DNA of 24,563 nt from a virus, in IMG/VR virus record IMGVR_UViG_3300047994_000097, positions 1 to 24,563 of that record. One strand, given 5' to 3'. A program made the translations under genes and the position numbers. Positions 7,954 through 14,901 of the stretch are shown piece by piece; the first letter of the stretch is position 1; every line of letters begins with the position of its first letter. The notes under the pieces were generated by a model. The model saw only the letters and a list, made by a program, of their open reading frames with translations. It was not told where the DNA came from and did no database searches.

Positions 7954-8306
7954 AACGCGAAGCACTACTCCCCTGGGCAGCCGGCATCCTGGAAGGCTGC
8001 GGCGCTTTCTTGATCCAGCCGGAGCAAGGACCCTCTCGTAAATACCTCAGCATCACGATCAACTTCCCGGCGGGCAGTGAGGATCAGGTCACTCGATTGC
8101 TGGCGGTCAATAACAACGGCTCGCTGACGGAGGCGGGCTTCGAGGTCAGCGGCTACGTAGCAGTCCGAGGATTCCTGCACGAGATCTGGCCTCACCTCAC
8201 CTCCTCGGGTCGGGCTCAGGCGAACGAGGCGATCCGGTTCTTCAAGGAGAAGAGGAAGCTCATTGACAGTTCCATACAACGCCCAACTGATACGCCATCT
8301 GCGTGA
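7950..8306 (+). CDS. Degenerate LAGLIDADG-like small protein
   Basis: A 118-aa protein whose start overlaps the polymerase stop by ATGA. Residues 10-18 read AAGILEGCG, matching the LAGLIDADG helix (common phage form AGLIDGEG), followed by an FLI strand and ITINFPAG, as in single-motif homing endonucleases. The catalytic acidic residue of the motif is Cys17, so cleavage activity is unlikely. It may be a domesticated DNA-binding derivative. The gene is coupled to the polymerase rather than inserted in it, which is also unlike an active homing element. A short Ser/Thr/Pro tail follows the domain. Confidence 0.65.
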   Translation: MKREALLPWAAGILEGCGAFLIQPEQGPSRKYLSITINFPAGSEDQVTRLLAVNNNGSLTEAGFEVSGYVAVRGFLHEIWPHLTSSGRAQANEAIRFFKEKRKLIDSSIQRPTDTPSA

Positions 8307-8505
8307 GGACTGGGAGTTCACCTATGGCATGATCGCGGACTACCTAAACCAAAAAGGAATCGCGACAGCCTCAGGCGGGGTGTGGACAAAGGAGAATGTC
8401 TACAGCCAATATGGCCATTGGTATCTCGAGAATGAGTACCGACGCTTTCTTCCTACTGTGCCGCGCGGCAAAATATTTAGAACCATTGTATATCCTATCG
8501 TTTGA
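8263..8505 (+). CDS. Small HTH protein, recombinase-domain-like
   Basis: 80 aa from TTG 8263, preceded by a GAAGAGGAAG purine stretch. The segment IADYLNQKGIATASGGVWTK resembles the small helix-turn-helix of serine-recombinase 'Recombinase' domains (IA..LN..GI.T..G..W), but no catalytic domain is present. It is probably a short DNA-binding protein. It overlaps the upstream gene by 44 nt. The start is uncertain: a later ATG at 8328 would remove part of the HTH. Confidence 0.55.
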   Translation: MTVPYNAQLIRHLREDWEFTYGMIADYLNQKGIATASGGVWTKENVYSQYGHWYLENEYRRFLPTVPRGKIFRTIVYPIV

Positions 8506-8509
8506 GCCC

Positions 8510-8538
8510 TTGATAATCGCTGATATGATTGATATACA
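8510..8538 (+). promoter_or_regulatory. Promoter for 8562-9090 cluster
   Basis: TTGATA (8510-8515), 17-nt spacer, TATACA (8533-8538), in a locally AT-rich stretch. TATGAT at 8524-8529 is a weaker alternative -10 with poor spacing. The transcript would carry a short leader with an AGGAGG ribosome site at 8550-8555. Confidence 0.6.
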
Positions 8539-8561
8539 AGGCAATCAATAGGAGGTATGAC

Positions 8562-8750
8562 ATGGCCGCAAGAAAGAAGTGCAAGTTCGGGAAGGTAATT
8601 CTCCACACCGAGCTCGATGCGAAGATCGCCCTGGCCGATCATGTTCGGCGAGGCAAGGATGCCCAGCGATTCTACCAGTGCGACTCGCACACCGAACCGA
8701 AGCATTTCCACTTGAGCTCGCAGGAGCAGAAGACGGAGCGGGCAGCATGA
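8562..8750 (+). CDS. Small Cys/His hypothetical protein (62 aa)
   Basis: ATG 8562 follows a perfect AGGAGG six bases upstream, which decides the start. The protein has one Cys in KKCKFGKV and then YQCDSHTEPKHFHLSS, a pattern seen in small phage proteins with a possible zinc site. No function is known to me. The stop overlaps the next start by ATGA. Confidence 0.7.
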   Translation: MAARKKCKFGKVILHTELDAKIALADHVRRGKDAQRFYQCDSHTEPKHFHLSSQEQKTERAA

Positions 8751-8911
8751 CCTATCCACTGCAGGGCAAGCGAGTCCACGATACAACCGAGATGCTCGGC
8801 GATGGCACGGTGATCGAGCACAACGCGGTCGAGGCGCTCATCGACTGGGACCTCATCCCGGGCCCGCCTATGTGGGAGTCATGGCGCGACATCGAACTCG
8901 TCGAAGCATGA
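8747..8911 (+). CDS. Small hypothetical protein (54 aa)
   Basis: ATG 8747 overlaps the upstream TGA, and its TGA overlaps ATG 8908. It is an acidic protein beginning MTYPLQGKRVHDTTEM and ending in a Trp-containing WESWRDIELVEA. No domain is recognised. Chained overlaps support translation. Confidence 0.6.
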   Translation: MTYPLQGKRVHDTTEMLGDGTVIEHNAVEALIDWDLIPGPPMWESWRDIELVEA

Positions 8912-9090
8912 GCATCCAACGCATGATCGACGTCACCTGTGACGCGAAGGACTGCCTTGAGGTAACTGAGGGATCGAGCTGGACCGCCAAGGAGGCGCGC
9001 ATTCGTGCACGCGAGGACGGCTGGGTTAGGCGCTCAGGGCTTGATCTGTGCCCCCAGCATAAGGCGATTGACGCCCGCAAACCGCGATGA
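8908..9090 (+). CDS. Small Cys-containing hypothetical protein (60 aa)
   Basis: ATG 8908 overlaps the upstream stop. It has two Cys in TCDAKDC, a central basic helix (KEARIRAREDGWVRR) and a C-terminal LCPQH, giving a plausible CCCH zinc ribbon. The overall pattern recurs in small actinophage proteins of unknown role. The next gene's -35 overlaps its 3' end. Confidence 0.65.
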   Translation: MSIQRMIDVTCDAKDCLEVTEGSSWTAKEARIRAREDGWVRRSGLDLCPQHKAIDARKPR

Positions 9091-9096
9091 TAGGAT
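9068..9096 (+). promoter_or_regulatory. Promoter for recombination operon
   Basis: TTGACG (9068-9073), 17-nt spacer, TAGGAT (9091-9096). The -10 is the same as at 1265 and 5401, but here a leader of about 27 nt carrying CAGGAG (9119-9124) precedes the TTG start at 9130, so this transcript is not leaderless. Confidence 0.7.
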
Positions 9097-9129
9097 ACTA
9101 GTAACTAATTCTTCATCACAGGAGTTCAA

Positions 9130-10245
9130 TTGCCTGCTCTAATTCTGCCGTCAACCGCGGATGAGAATCGGGGAGTATACTGGGACCCATCAGCAAAAGA
9201 TGGCCAGGGCGCTCGCATCTCAACCCACTCCATGCTCAAGACGTTCCGCCGCTGCCCGAAGCAGGCGGAGTACAAGTACCACCATCGACTCAAGCCCAAG
9301 CGACTCGGCTCTCCCCTAAAGCGAGGAACTTGGGTACACGCGTTGTTGGAAGCCTATCACATGGGCGAAGACTGGCGCGATGTGCATGCCAAACTCAGCC
9401 ACCAGTTCAACCAGATGTTCGATGAGGAGAAGGACTTCTACGGCGACATGCCGACGGAGATCTTCAAGGTCATGGAGTCCTACATCTGGTACTACAAGAA
9501 CGACCCCTGGGAGTGGGTAGATGCAGAATTCCAGCTCGAGGCCGAGTTCCCCGATGGAACCATCTATCGTGGCAAGGTTGACTCGCTCATCCGGAACCAG
9601 TTCGGACTCTGGCTGGTCGATCACAAGACACATAAGACTCTTCCCAAGTCGAACTTCCGACTGCTCGACGCCCAGTCTGCCCTCTATCTATGGGCCGCGC
9701 GCGAGAACGGACTGAAGATCAACGGCTTCATCTGGAACTACATCAAGTGGAAGGCGCCGACCGTGCCTGCCCTCGTCGACAAGAACCGCCGGCTGACTGA
9801 CTCAGCGGTCGACACCGACTACCCGACGATGTACAAGGCGATCAAGCGCTACAAGGCGGATCACCCCGACACATTCAAGGTTCGCCAGAAGGATGTCGAC
9901 AAACTCAAGTATCTACAGGGGCTGCGATACGAGGTCGGCAAGACCCAGAGCTCTGAATTCTTCCGTCGCGACGTCCTCGAGAAGTCCGATGAGATGATCG
10001 ACCGCGTCGTCAAGGGCAACCTCCACACCAGCCTCAGGATGCACGATTACGACTTCAGCGATCCCGACTTCGTCGAACGAGTGGTCGAGCGATCCTGCGA
10101 ATTCTCATGCAGTTACACCGATGTCTGCGGGGTGGAACTGATGGGTGGCAACACACGACCCTTGATCCGCAGCAACTACAACACCGGCGACCCCAACGAT
10201 TACTACAACGACAAGGCCGGCGACTTCGAAAAGGAAGAGAGATAA
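9130..10245 (+). CDS. Cas4/RecB-like PD-(D/E)XK nuclease with Fe-S Cys set
   Basis: A 371-aa nuclease. Conserved positions are C42 in RRC, H70 in WVHALLEAYH, D151 in GKVDSL, D164-x-K166 in LVDHKTHK, and a C-terminal C323-x3-C327-x5-C333 cluster. With C42 these form the likely 4Fe-4S site of Cas4/AddB-type exonucleases. The family resects DNA ends to give single strands for annealing or recombination. The start is TTG 9130, with a ribosome site five bases upstream. Two genes downstream a Sak4-like ATPase and then an ssDNA-binding protein complete a phage recombination set. Confidence 0.85.
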   Translation: MPALILPSTADENRGVYWDPSAKDGQGARISTHSMLKTFRRCPKQAEYKYHHRLKPKRLGSPLKRGTWVHALLEAYHMGEDWRDVHAKLSHQFNQMFDEEKDFYGDMPTEIFKVMESYIWYYKNDPWEWVDAEFQLEAEFPDGTIYRGKVDSLIRNQFGLWLVDHKTHKTLPKSNFRLLDAQSALYLWAARENGLKINGFIWNYIKWKAPTVPALVDKNRRLTDSAVDTDYPTMYKAIKRYKADHPDTFKVRQKDVDKLKYLQGLRYEVGKTQSSEFFRRDVLEKSDEMIDRVVKGNLHTSLRMHDYDFSDPDFVERVVERSCEFSCSYTDVCGVELMGGNTRPLIRSNYNTGDPNDYYNDKAGDFEKEER

Positions 10246-10247
10246 CA

Positions 10248-10550
10248 ATGGATGGATCGATGAAAGGCTCGGCTCGTGACTTCGACGATGTCGAGTATGA
10301 AACCGGGTCTGTGCCCGAGCAGATGCAGAAGAACTACGCCATCATCAACGGGCTCGAGGACCTGGTCAGCCGACTCGAGGAGCGGATCAGCCCCGTGCTC
10401 AAGCCCGAGAACGACATGAAGAGCCCGGGTGAGAGCGACAGCCTTCAGCCGGTGCGGAGCCCCCTCGCCGATGACCTCGCCCAGCAGCATGTGCGGCTGC
10501 AGAAGCTGACCACCCGCGTCGCCGGCGTTCTGATGCGAGTCAACCTCTGA
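10248..10550 (+). CDS. Hypothetical acidic coiled-coil protein (100 aa)
   Basis: ATG 10248 lies just after the nuclease stop with GGAAGAG upstream. The N-terminal 30 residues are acidic. A heptad-like helix NGLEDLVSRLEERISPVL and a second helix near the C-terminus (DLAQQHVRLQKLTTRVAGVL) suggest a coiled coil. No known family is recognised. Its position between nuclease and recombinase suggests a role in the same operon, possibly as an oligomerising accessory protein. Confidence 0.65.
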   Translation: MDGSMKGSARDFDDVEYETGSVPEQMQKNYAIINGLEDLVSRLEERISPVLKPENDMKSPGESDSLQPVRSPLADDLAQQHVRLQKLTTRVAGVLMRVNL

Positions 10551-11353
10551 TGGCCGCCGTCAGCAAGACCAAGGACTATGCCGCGATTGCCGCCAAGGCG
10601 ATCAACAAGCCGACGGACACGAAGCGCTACCCTAAGATCCTCATCTACGCGCGGAACAAAAAGGGCAAGACCACCTTCGGCATCTCGGCTGGTGTGGACA
10701 AGACACTCGTCATCGACCCCGAACGCGGCACCGATGAGATGAAGACCACGAACCCCAACCGCTGGCAGATCGAGCGCTGGGAAGAACTGGATGACATCTA
10801 CAATTACCTCCGGTACAGCGAGCACCCGTACCAGTGGATCGTGCTCGATGGTCTGACGAAGATCAACAACATGGCGCTCAAGCACGTCATGAGGGTACAG
10901 GAGGAGCGCTCGCTCGACCGTATCCCCGGCTTCGTGCAGAAGCAGGACTATGGCAAGTCAGGCGAACTGATGAAGGATCTGCTCACGCGGTTCCACAACC
11001 TGCCGTACGGGGTCATCTTCACCGCTCAGGAGCGCATGGAGATTGCCGGCGGCGACAGCGAAGAGGACAGCGAGTCGGAAGAGCAGGGGGTCACTTACAT
11101 CCCTGACCTGCCGAAGGCAGTGCGCGGATCGGTCAACTCGATCGTCGACGTCATCGGCCGCCTGTACGTGATCAAGAACGACGAGGACAAGCGCGAGCGG
11201 CGGCTCTGGATCGAGGAGTCGGTTAAGTACGACACCGGCTACCGCTCCGACTACACGCTCCCGACGTTCGTCAAGAACCCGACCATTCCGAAGCTCGTGC
11301 GTCTGATCAGGACTGGAAGGGAGACCGCGCCCAAGCCGGCAGCAGCAAAGTAA
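10550..11353 (+). CDS. Sak4-like RecA-fold ATPase (single-strand annealing recombinase)
   Basis: A 267-aa RecA-fold P-loop protein. Walker A is ARNKKGKTT with K40, where Ala replaces the first Gly. Walker B is WIVLDGL with D100. An FTAQER segment near 159-164 fits the sensor region. Size and layout match the phage AAA_24/Sak4 proteins, short RecA-like ATPases that promote strand annealing together with a phage SSB. The SSB-like gene immediately downstream and the Cas4-like nuclease upstream fit that role. The start overlaps the preceding TGA by one base. The C-terminus is a short Pro/Ala/Lys tail. Confidence 0.8.
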   Translation: MAAVSKTKDYAAIAAKAINKPTDTKRYPKILIYARNKKGKTTFGISAGVDKTLVIDPERGTDEMKTTNPNRWQIERWEELDDIYNYLRYSEHPYQWIVLDGLTKINNMALKHVMRVQEERSLDRIPGFVQKQDYGKSGELMKDLLTRFHNLPYGVIFTAQERMEIAGGDSEEDSESEEQGVTYIPDLPKAVRGSVNSIVDVIGRLYVIKNDEDKRERRLWIEESVKYDTGYRSDYTLPTFVKNPTIPKLVRLIRTGRETAPKPAAAK

Positions 11354-11360
11354 GGGTTCC

Positions 11361-11390
11361 TTAGATCCGGTCAATCGCAACTGATATAGT
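11361..11390 (+). promoter_or_regulatory. Probable promoter for ssDNA-binding protein gene
   Basis: TATAGT (11385-11390) is a good -10. The best -35 is weak (TTAGAT 11361-11366, spacer 18). A leader of about 40 nt follows, with AAGGAG at 11421-11426. Confidence 0.5.
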
Positions 11391-11436
11391 TGCATAAGTC
11401 ACACCAACAACCAACTACCAAAGGAGAACACTCGAG

Positions 11437-12243
11437 ATGAGTGCATCTGCAAAACTGGTCGACTTCTCCAATGTGAAGGATGGTGGGAACTTCAACAAGT
11501 CCCGCATTCCTTCCGGAGACTACCTCGCCAAGATCACCAAGGTCGAGGACTCGAAGTCCAAGAAGTCCCAGGAATTCATGTACGAGTTCACGATTCAGCT
11601 CGTGAAGAAGCCCTCGTCGAAGTTCCCGTTCTACTGCGTCCTCACTGACAACCAGCTCTGGAAGCTCCGCAACCTGCTGATCGCCGGCGGGCTGAACGTG
11701 CCCAAGGCCAAGCAGAAGGTCGATGTGAACCGCCTGGTCGGTCGCACGATCGGCGTCACGGTCGAGGACACCGAGTACGACAACGACGGCGTCGTCAAGG
11801 AGCAGTCGGAAATCACAGGGGTCTTCCCCGCCGCCGAGCTCACGGACTCCGTGGTCGACGACGATAATGACGAGGCCGAAGACGAGGAAGCCGGCGACGA
11901 CGACGACCTCGACGACGATCTCGACGCCCCCGAAGCCGAAGAGGTCGAGGAGGAGCCGGAGGAGGAAGAGCCCGAGGCCGAGGAAGAGGCTGCCGAGGGC
12001 GATGAGTGGGACGCCATCACCGACCGCCTCGAGCTCCGCAAGGCGCTGAAGAAGGTCTCGCCCGACGTCGCCACCAAGGCATCGATGAGCGAGGACGACA
12101 TCCGCGACCTCATCCGCGCCGGAGTCGCAGCATCGGCCCCGAAGGTGGCACCCAAGCCGGCGGCGAAGAAGACCGCGGCGAAGAAGTCGACGAAGAACGT
12201 GTCGGACGAGGAGCTCGAAGAGCTCGACCTCGACGACCTGTGA
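11437..12243 (+). CDS. DUF669-like phage single-stranded DNA-binding protein with acidic tail
   Basis: A 268-aa protein. Residues 1 to about 135 match the DUF669/SSB-like pattern of phage replication genes (DFSNVKDGGNFN..RIPSGDYLAKITKVEDSKSKK and a central LWKLRNLLIAGGLNVP). An extremely acidic stretch (about 145-190) follows, then a small helical segment EWDAITDRLELRKALKK, an Ala/Lys-rich linker and the acidic terminus ELEELDLDDL. An acidic C-terminal tip is the usual partner-docking site of SSBs. It follows a Sak4-like ATPase, its typical functional partner. ATG 11437 has AAGGAG ten bases upstream. Acidic low-complexity length makes exact domain borders uncertain. Confidence 0.75.
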   Translation: MSASAKLVDFSNVKDGGNFNKSRIPSGDYLAKITKVEDSKSKKSQEFMYEFTIQLVKKPSSKFPFYCVLTDNQLWKLRNLLIAGGLNVPKAKQKVDVNRLVGRTIGVTVEDTEYDNDGVVKEQSEITGVFPAAELTDSVVDDDNDEAEDEEAGDDDDLDDDLDAPEAEEVEEEPEEEEPEAEEEAAEGDEWDAITDRLELRKALKKVSPDVATKASMSEDDIRDLIRAGVAASAPKVAPKPAAKKTAAKKSTKNVSDEELEELDLDDL

Positions 12244-12247
12244 GCTT

Positions 12248-12293
12248 CCAGGCCCCCAGCCTGGGAGTGGCCCTGAGATAGCGCGCCTCAGGG
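12248..12293 (+). terminator. Two stem-loops after the SSB gene
   Basis: CCAGG/CCTGG (12248-12264) and CCCTGAG/CTCAGGG (12271-12293) form two adjacent hairpins directly after the stop codon. There is no U-tract, so termination is inferred from position only. Confidence 0.45.
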
Positions 12294-12298
12294 TACCC

Positions 12299-12349
12299 AC
12301 GATGCCCCTGCCATAATCTCGTCCCCAAAACGAGTAGCGGGGGCATCGT
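12299..12349. other. Large nested stem-loop of unknown role
   Basis: Arms at 12299-12311 (ACGATGCCCCTGC) and 12337-12349 pair over 13 bp with one G-U. An inner hairpin CTCGT/ACGAG (12318-12334) sits in the loop. It lies between the SSB gene and the VRR-NUC promoter. It could be a terminator, a structured RNA or a replication or processing site. Confidence 0.55.
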
Positions 12350-12364
12350 TGGGTGTGGACGCTA

Positions 12365-12393
12365 TTGACATTTCGGGGACCCCCCGATAGAGT
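12365..12393 (+). promoter_or_regulatory. Promoter for VRR-NUC gene
   Basis: TTGACA (12365-12370), 17-nt spacer, TAGAGT (12388-12393). A short leader of about 20 nt contains AAAGGAGGG (12405-12413) before ATG 12419. Confidence 0.7.
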
Positions 12394-12418
12394 TATACCG
12401 ACAGAAAGGAGGGTTACA

Positions 12419-12718
12419 ATGACCCAGCGAGAATCGCGCCTCAGTCGACAGATCATGGATGCCCTCCGACTCGAGGGCTACTTCTGCTTCAAGGTGCATG
12501 GCTCTGAGTACATGATGGCGGGACTGCCTGACATCATGGTTTGTGCGGAAGGTCACTTCATCGGGCTTGAGACCAAGCTTCCCGAGTCACGAGGGAATGT
12601 CTCGCCAGTGCAGCGGCTTGTCCACACCAAGATCGAAAATGCAGGCGGCGCGGCGCAGGTTGTCTGTTCAGTCCAGGAAGCGCTGAAGGTTGTCAAGGGG
12701 GTAATCGATGGCCATTGA
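12419..12718 (+). CDS. VRR-NUC domain nuclease (Holliday-junction-resolvase-like)
   Basis: A 99-aa single-domain VRR-NUC protein with an N-terminal helix SRLSRQIMDALRLEGYFCFK, GLPD38 followed by E51-x-K53 (LETK), then SPVQ65 and a C-terminal strand-helix AAQVVCSVQEALKVV. These are the PD-(D/E)XK residues of the family, which in phages is thought to cut branched DNA. The start at ATG 12419 is set by a strong Shine-Dalgarno six bases upstream; an in-frame start upstream would lie in the promoter. The 3' end overlaps the next gene by 11 nt. Confidence 0.85.
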   Translation: MTQRESRLSRQIMDALRLEGYFCFKVHGSEYMMAGLPDIMVCAEGHFIGLETKLPESRGNVSPVQRLVHTKIENAGGAAQVVCSVQEALKVVKGVIDGH

Positions 12719-13007
12719 TAATGCGGCGCTCATGGAGGGCCTGGATGCCGATACGGAGGCGCTCGTGCGTCGGCTGCAATGGCGCGCAAAGCTCAACGAT
12801 GCGGACTGCCGCTCGCTCGCCTACGAGTATCGGGTCCGCGAGGATGGCATCAAGCACGGAGGCCTGCCCCCGGACGAGTGCTTGCTCGACGCCTGGCTGG
12901 AGTACAAGACCCGCTTCGGCACTGGCTCGCCTCAGAAGGAATTCGTATCCAGGCAGCGGCAATCATCGCTCAAGCGGAGTGACCGCAAGCGCCGGGATCG
13001 CTCCTGA
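12708..13007 (+). CDS. Hypothetical basic-tailed protein (99 aa)
   Basis: The start at ATG 12708 lies inside the VRR-NUC 3' end, so the two are probably translationally coupled. It is helical, with ALVRRLQWRAKLNDADCRSL and a DECLLDAWLEYKTRFG segment, and ends in an Arg/Lys/Ser-rich tail suited to nucleic-acid contact. I do not recognise the family. It is the last gene of the left block, followed by a repeat and a bidirectional terminator. Confidence 0.65.
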   Translation: MAIDNAALMEGLDADTEALVRRLQWRAKLNDADCRSLAYEYRVREDGIKHGGLPPDECLLDAWLEYKTRFGTGSPQKEFVSRQRQSSLKRSDRKRRDRS

Positions 13008-13044
13008 TCGACTGCGCTATCGCCCCCTCGTAATGAGGCATCGA

Positions 13045-13064
13045 GCGCATAATAGGCGATTAGG
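13045..13064. repeat. 20-bp dispersed repeat, copy A
   Basis: GCGCATAATAGGCGATTAGG differs by one base from the copy at 17273-17292. Both lie 25-40 bp after a stop codon in short non-coding gaps. Confidence 0.6.
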
Positions 13065-13135
13065 GATCAACCTCGCGCGCCTGACAGCAGCCTCAATCAT
13101 CGATCGATGCGCGCGATGCAGCGCACACGACACAA

Positions 13136-13176
13136 GAGAAACCCCCTGACTCATTCGGGTAAGTCAGGGGGTTCTC
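13136..13176. terminator. Bidirectional intrinsic terminator
   Basis: Left arm 13136-13151 (GAGAAACCCCCTGACT) pairs with right arm 13162-13176 (AGTCAGGGGGTTCTC), with one bulged A and a 10-nt loop. It sits between convergent genes ending at 13007 (+) and 13192 (-), so it can serve both strands. Confidence 0.8.
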
Positions 13177-13191
13177 AGCTGTGCGGGAGGG

Positions 13192-13893
13192 TTAGTCCTC
13201 GTCCTCCAGGTCCAGTTCCTCGTCGAGCTCCTCGTCCTCGAGCTCCTCGATTTCGAGCTCTTCGACCTCCTCGACCTCGGTGACCTCCGCGACCTTCGGG
13301 CCGCGCTTGCGGGAGGTGGTGCCGCCCTCGCCGGTGCGCTTCGATCCGCGGCTGGCGTGACCCGACTTCCAGGCCTCGAACTCCTTGGTGATCGTCGGCA
13401 GATCCGCCTCGGCGAACTCGTAGCGACCTCCCGAGCCGACCGGCTCGATCGTCGATGCCGTCGAGCGGAAGAACTGGCGGAGCGTCTTCGCCTCGGTGCC
13501 GAGGATGGTCGCGACCTGCTTGGCGGCGAGCGTCGATCCCTCTTCGCCGTCGGCTGCTGCTGCCTTCGGCTTCGCCGGGGTCTTCTTGGTCGTCTTCTTC
13601 ACCACCACTTCTTCGACAACGTCGGCCTCGATCTCATCTTCTTCGTCCTCGTCGGGCAGCTCTTCGTCGTCGAGCTCGGCCTCGTCGTCGGCCTCGTAGA
13701 CTTCGTCTTCGAGCTCCTCCTCGAGTTCCTCCTCGAGTTCCTCCTCGCCGACCTCGACCTCGAGCAGGGTCTCGATGATGTCTGCCTTGGTGAGCGTCGA
13801 GTCGGCCTCGTAGCCCTCTTCGTCGAGCAGCGTCTCGAGCTCTGCCTTGGTCTTCTTCGAGAGAAGCGCCTTCGTGTACTTCAGTTCAGCCAT
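13192..13893 (-). CDS. Acidic HeH/SAP-like DNA-binding protein with HTH-like central domain
   Basis: A 233-aa protein. Residues about 8-42 (LSKKTKAELETLLDEEGYEA and following) resemble a HeH/SAP-type helix-extended-helix motif. Then come a long Glu/Asp run (about 48-90), a Lys/Ala/Pro linker, and a domain at about 115-180 with VATILGTEAKTLRQFFRS and a GSGGRYEF turn, shaped like a small DNA-binding HTH. A basic segment (RGSKRTGEGGTTSRKRG) and a final acidic tail follow. The central domain resembles the protein at 21281. It may act as a nucleoid- or genome-organising protein, but this is inference. It is expressed from its own promoter with AAGGAG before the ATG. Confidence 0.75.
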   Translation of the reverse strand: MAELKYTKALLSKKTKAELETLLDEEGYEADSTLTKADIIETLLEVEVGEEELEEELEEELEDEVYEADDEAELDDEELPDEDEEDEIEADVVEEVVVKKTTKKTPAKPKAAAADGEEGSTLAAKQVATILGTEAKTLRQFFRSTASTIEPVGSGGRYEFAEADLPTITKEFEAWKSGHASRGSKRTGEGGTTSRKRGPKVAEVTEVEEVEELEIEELEDEELDEELDLEDED

Positions 13894-13923
13894 GGCTGAT
13901 CGTCTCCTTGAGTTGGTTGGTCA

Positions 13924-13943
13924 TATGCCCTTTAGCGGGCATA
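13924..13943 (-). promoter_or_regulatory. Stem-loop at predicted +1 of the 13893 transcript
   Basis: TATGCCC and GGGCATA flank a 6-nt loop. The predicted start of transcription on the minus strand is about 13942, so the hairpin would form the 5' end of the mRNA, or the same inverted repeat could be an operator. Confidence 0.5.
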
Positions 13944-13948
13944 AGAAG

Positions 13949-13977
13949 ACTATATGCGATGCCCGATAGCATGTCAA
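13949..13977 (-). promoter_or_regulatory. Promoter of the acidic DNA-binding protein gene
   Basis: On the minus strand, TTGACA (13977-13972), 17-nt spacer, TATAGT (13954-13949). A near-consensus promoter with a leader of about 50 nt containing a hairpin. Confidence 0.75.
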
Positions 13978-13990
13978 GGCTCCCGTCAAC

Positions 13991-14194
13991 TTATTTTGGC
14001 TGGAGTTCACCGGGGCAAACTTCATGGAACGAGAGCGTCGTGAGGGGCGCCCCGCATATATAGCATACGAGGGCATCATCCCCCTTGGAGGCCTCCTCGC
14101 CTGCCTCAGTTGTGAAGGTGTGGAGGGAGCCATCAGGCTGTTCCTCAACGTCGATCGGCTGGTAGTTCAGCGCGACCCAGAGGTGACCACTCAT
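13991..14194 (-). CDS. Small zinc-ribbon-type hypothetical protein (67 aa)
   Basis: The start ATG (14194-14192) overlaps the TGA of the upstream minus-strand gene. CYICGAPLTTLSFHEVCPG gives a CxxC plus a further Cys and His, a likely zinc site near the C-terminus. The N-terminal MSGHLWVALNYQPIDVEEQP has no match I know. It is translationally coupled to the gene before it. Confidence 0.65.
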   Translation of the reverse strand: MSGHLWVALNYQPIDVEEQPDGSLHTFTTEAGEEASKGDDALVCYICGAPLTTLSFHEVCPGELQPK

Positions 14195-14781
14195 GCGACG
14201 CGCACTCGATTCTTATCCCAGTTCTGGTGGTTGGCAGGGTGGCGGAGGTTGACCACCCGTTCGGATGCGGCGCAGATACTGCAGCGCAGGAGGGAGGGGT
14301 CGACGTTGGCGCCCATATTACCTACGCGCGCTTTCGTCATCGCCTTGTGAACCTCGAAGTAACCGAAGGCAGTGGGGCGCCGGCAGTAGGGGCACCAGTT
14401 GTGCTTCGACATCTCGGGAGTGATGCGCGGCTTCCACACCTCAGCCCGCGTGACGATGAGCGGCGAACCGTCCTTGTTGGTCTTGCCTTTGACCTTGGCC
14501 TGGAAGACCCTGATCGGAGGCTGCCAGTCGAGCCCGGGGCAGTTGATCACCATGTCGTAGATGTCGGGGTTCTTGAGCAGCTTCTTCACCGCAGCGAAGG
14601 CATCTTTGTATGTGCCGAATCGCTTGGTGCGCCACTGGTCCTCGCCTTTCTTGAGGATCATCAGCTTCCAGGGCTCGCTGTCGGGGGTGTAATGCTTGGG
14701 CAGTTTGGGCACCTTGAGAAAGTACGACTTGTACTGGGGGTCTTCCAGCAAGTCTCTCAGGGTGATCATGTCATGTGACAA
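14191..14781 (-). CDS. Hypothetical protein with CxxC zinc-binding pairs (196 aa)
   Basis: The best start is TTG 14781, five bases after GGAG (minus strand, near 14786-14789); an upstream TTG at 14808 and ATG 14769 are alternatives. A DPQYKSYFLKVPKLPKHY N-terminal stretch and a DAFAAVKKLLKN helix are followed by WCPYCRRPTAF and, about 35 residues on, RCSICAASERVV: two CxxC pairs forming a probable zinc finger. The overall family is unknown to me; HNH-like and recruitment roles are possible, but no HNH catalytic pattern is clear. Confidence 0.65.
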   Translation of the reverse strand: MSHDMITLRDLLEDPQYKSYFLKVPKLPKHYTPDSEPWKLMILKKGEDQWRTKRFGTYKDAFAAVKKLLKNPDIYDMVINCPGLDWQPPIRVFQAKVKGKTNKDGSPLIVTRAEVWKPRITPEMSKHNWCPYCRRPTAFGYFEVHKAMTKARVGNMGANVDPSLLRCSICAASERVVNLRHPANHQNWDKNRVRVA

Positions 14782-14817
14782 GGTCGCTCCTATCGCGCTC
14801 GCAATCAATTACTACTA

Positions 14818-14846
14818 ATGCTATATCGCGAGCTACCTCCCGTCAA
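14818..14846 (-). promoter_or_regulatory. Minus-strand promoter of the 14781-13991 operon
   Basis: TTGACG (14846-14841), 17-nt spacer, TAGCAT (14823-14818) on the minus strand. It is divergent from the plus-strand promoter 27 bp away. Confidence 0.6.
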
Positions 14847-14872
14847 GGCAGGAATGGACCCTATGCGCTTGA

Positions 14873-14901
14873 TTGACATAGGTTTGATTGGCGCATATGA
14901 T
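14873..14901 (+). promoter_or_regulatory. Plus-strand promoter of the primase operon
   Basis: TTGACA (14873-14878), 17-nt spacer, TATGAT (14896-14901): near-consensus. Predicted start about 14908, giving a leader of about 76 nt before ATG 14984. GTG 14908 opens an 11-codon frame that ends at 14940. Confidence 0.75.

Noticed and set aside
8263-8291. TTGACA at 8263 as a -35 element
   Set aside because: The position 17-18 bases downstream has no good -10; TTG is better read as the start codon of the small HTH gene.
13357-13899. Long plus-strand frame opposite the acidic protein gene
   Set aside because: Mirror of the Glu/Asp-rich minus-strand repeat; Leu/Arg-rich product and no start signals.
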